NCBI GenBank assembly: GCA_964057225.1
Contig: OZ059899.1
Coordinates: forward strand, 1,984,001-2,048,000
DNA: 64,000 bases
Direction of reading: 5' to 3'
DNA from: Auanema rhodensis
Lineage: Eukaryota > Nematoda > Chromadorea > Rhabditida > Rhabditidae
The position numbers were made by a program, and so were the translations under genes. Below the pieces are notes generated by a model, which saw only the letters and a list, made by a program, of their open reading frames with translations, was not told the origin of the DNA and made no database searches. Positions 63,883 through 64,000 of this stretch are shown here, piece by piece (positions within the stretch are counted from its first letter, which is position 1; every line of letters starts with the position of its first letter).

Positions 63883-64000
63883 ATGCGGATTTTTAAGCTG
63901 CGTCGATCTGTGTTATCAGATTTGCGCTAGCTTAAAAATGCACCGAGATATCAACTGATATAAGTTCACACTTATATCCTCGATTTTCACCCTGAAGAAT
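63883..64000 (+). repeat. Partial monomer at the right edge (M183)
   Basis: This holds the first 118 bases of a monomer, cut by the window edge and in phase with the array. It stops before the diagnostic sites at 120-182, so its subfamily cannot be assigned; if the duplication continues, it should be f type, as at 18252. Confidence 0.95.

Larger units (their letters stand above)
1..64000 (+). repeat. Uninterrupted 351-bp satellite DNA array
   Basis: The entire window is a head-to-tail array of one AT-rich monomer, with all copies in the same orientation. The phrase ATGCGGATTTTTAAGCTGCG recurs at 1, 352, 703, 1054 and so on to 63883. I count 182 complete monomers plus a partial one: 177 are 351 bp, three are 350 bp, one is 352 bp and one is 353 bp. 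Copies differ mainly by single-base substitutions shared between groups of monomers. No unique sequence, transposon insertion, inversion or gene interrupts the array, so no stretch is left unexplained. Satellite arrays of this kind form constitutive heterochromatin, often pericentromeric or centromeric; that location is inferred. The satellite family and species are not recognised. Confidence 0.99.

Noticed and set aside
1-64000. A CRISPR array, because of the regular repeats.
   Set aside because: The repeated unit is 351 bp with no unique spacers between units, and no cas genes are present; this is satellite DNA.
1-64000. Tandem LTRs or a transposon-derived array.
   Set aside because: There is no primer-binding site, polypurine tract, target-site duplication, terminal inverted repeat or coding remnant, and no copy is interrupted by other sequence.

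Overview
The whole 64 kb window is one uninterrupted tandem satellite DNA array. Every base belongs to a head-to-tail, same-strand, 351-bp monomer: 182 complete copies (1-63882) and a 118-bp partial copy at the right edge (63883-64000). I see no convincing gene, RNA gene, transposon, microsatellite block, telomere repeat or unique flank. The longest reading frame is a by-product of a 1-bp insertion in one degenerate monomer. A 351-bp AT-rich monomer (about 32% GC by hand count) in an unbroken array this long indicates constitutive heterochromatin of a eukaryote, possibly pericentromeric or centromeric. CpG is not depleted in the monomer, which argues against a heavily methylated vertebrate or plant genome and fits an invertebrate such as an insect, but the species cannot be named from the sequence.

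Monomers are very similar to one another but carry linked diagnostic bases, so they can be sorted into subfamilies and read like a string. Numbering from the ATGCGG at base 1, the codes are: a (T221G); b (A161G, G168A); c (T32G, C145T); c' (c without T32G); d (C145T, G167A); d' (C145T, G168 kept, CAAGCG near 320); e (G323A); f (G168A, G252A, TTGAGCG near 320); g and o (near consensus); h (T159C, C267T); i (C145T, G299/T314, A332G); j (350 bp, 1-bp deletion near 161-167); k (C151T or consensus); l (T334C); m (C182T; m' with T312A; m2/m3 with A53C and/or T327G); n (C157T; n' with C26T; n2 with the G299/T314 tail); p (G28T); q (A174T). M1, M2 and so on number the monomers from the left.

Layout. 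M1-M52 (1-18251) and M128-M182 (44579-63882) hold the same ordered string of subfamilies, differing by gains and losses of whole monomers. This is a duplicated block of 18-19 kb with a start-to-start spacing of 44,578 bp. Between the copies lie: 18252-32642, local multimers built from f, m, n, q, c and d' monomers, with 6-7-monomer tandem repeats; 32643-35099, a run of c-type monomers; 35100-41069, an island of more divergent monomers that holds almost all length variants and most private mutations; and 41070-44578, an f/a-rich stretch leading back into the second copy of the block. The nested repeats (2-, 3-, 4-, 6-, 8/9- and 14-monomer units, plus the 44.6-kb-spaced duplication) are what unequal crossing-over and gene conversion between monomers produce.

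Within each monomer there are several dyad symmetries: a 9-bp perfect hairpin at 75-96, an 11-bp inverted repeat at 7-17/47-57, an 8-bp inverted repeat at 247-254/267-274 and a 12-bp palindrome at 208-219. There is also a match to the 5' half only of the CENP-B box at 125-132. Subfamily-defining changes cluster in 118-182 and 299-334, while 58-117 and 183-298 are close to invariant. All counts were made by eye.
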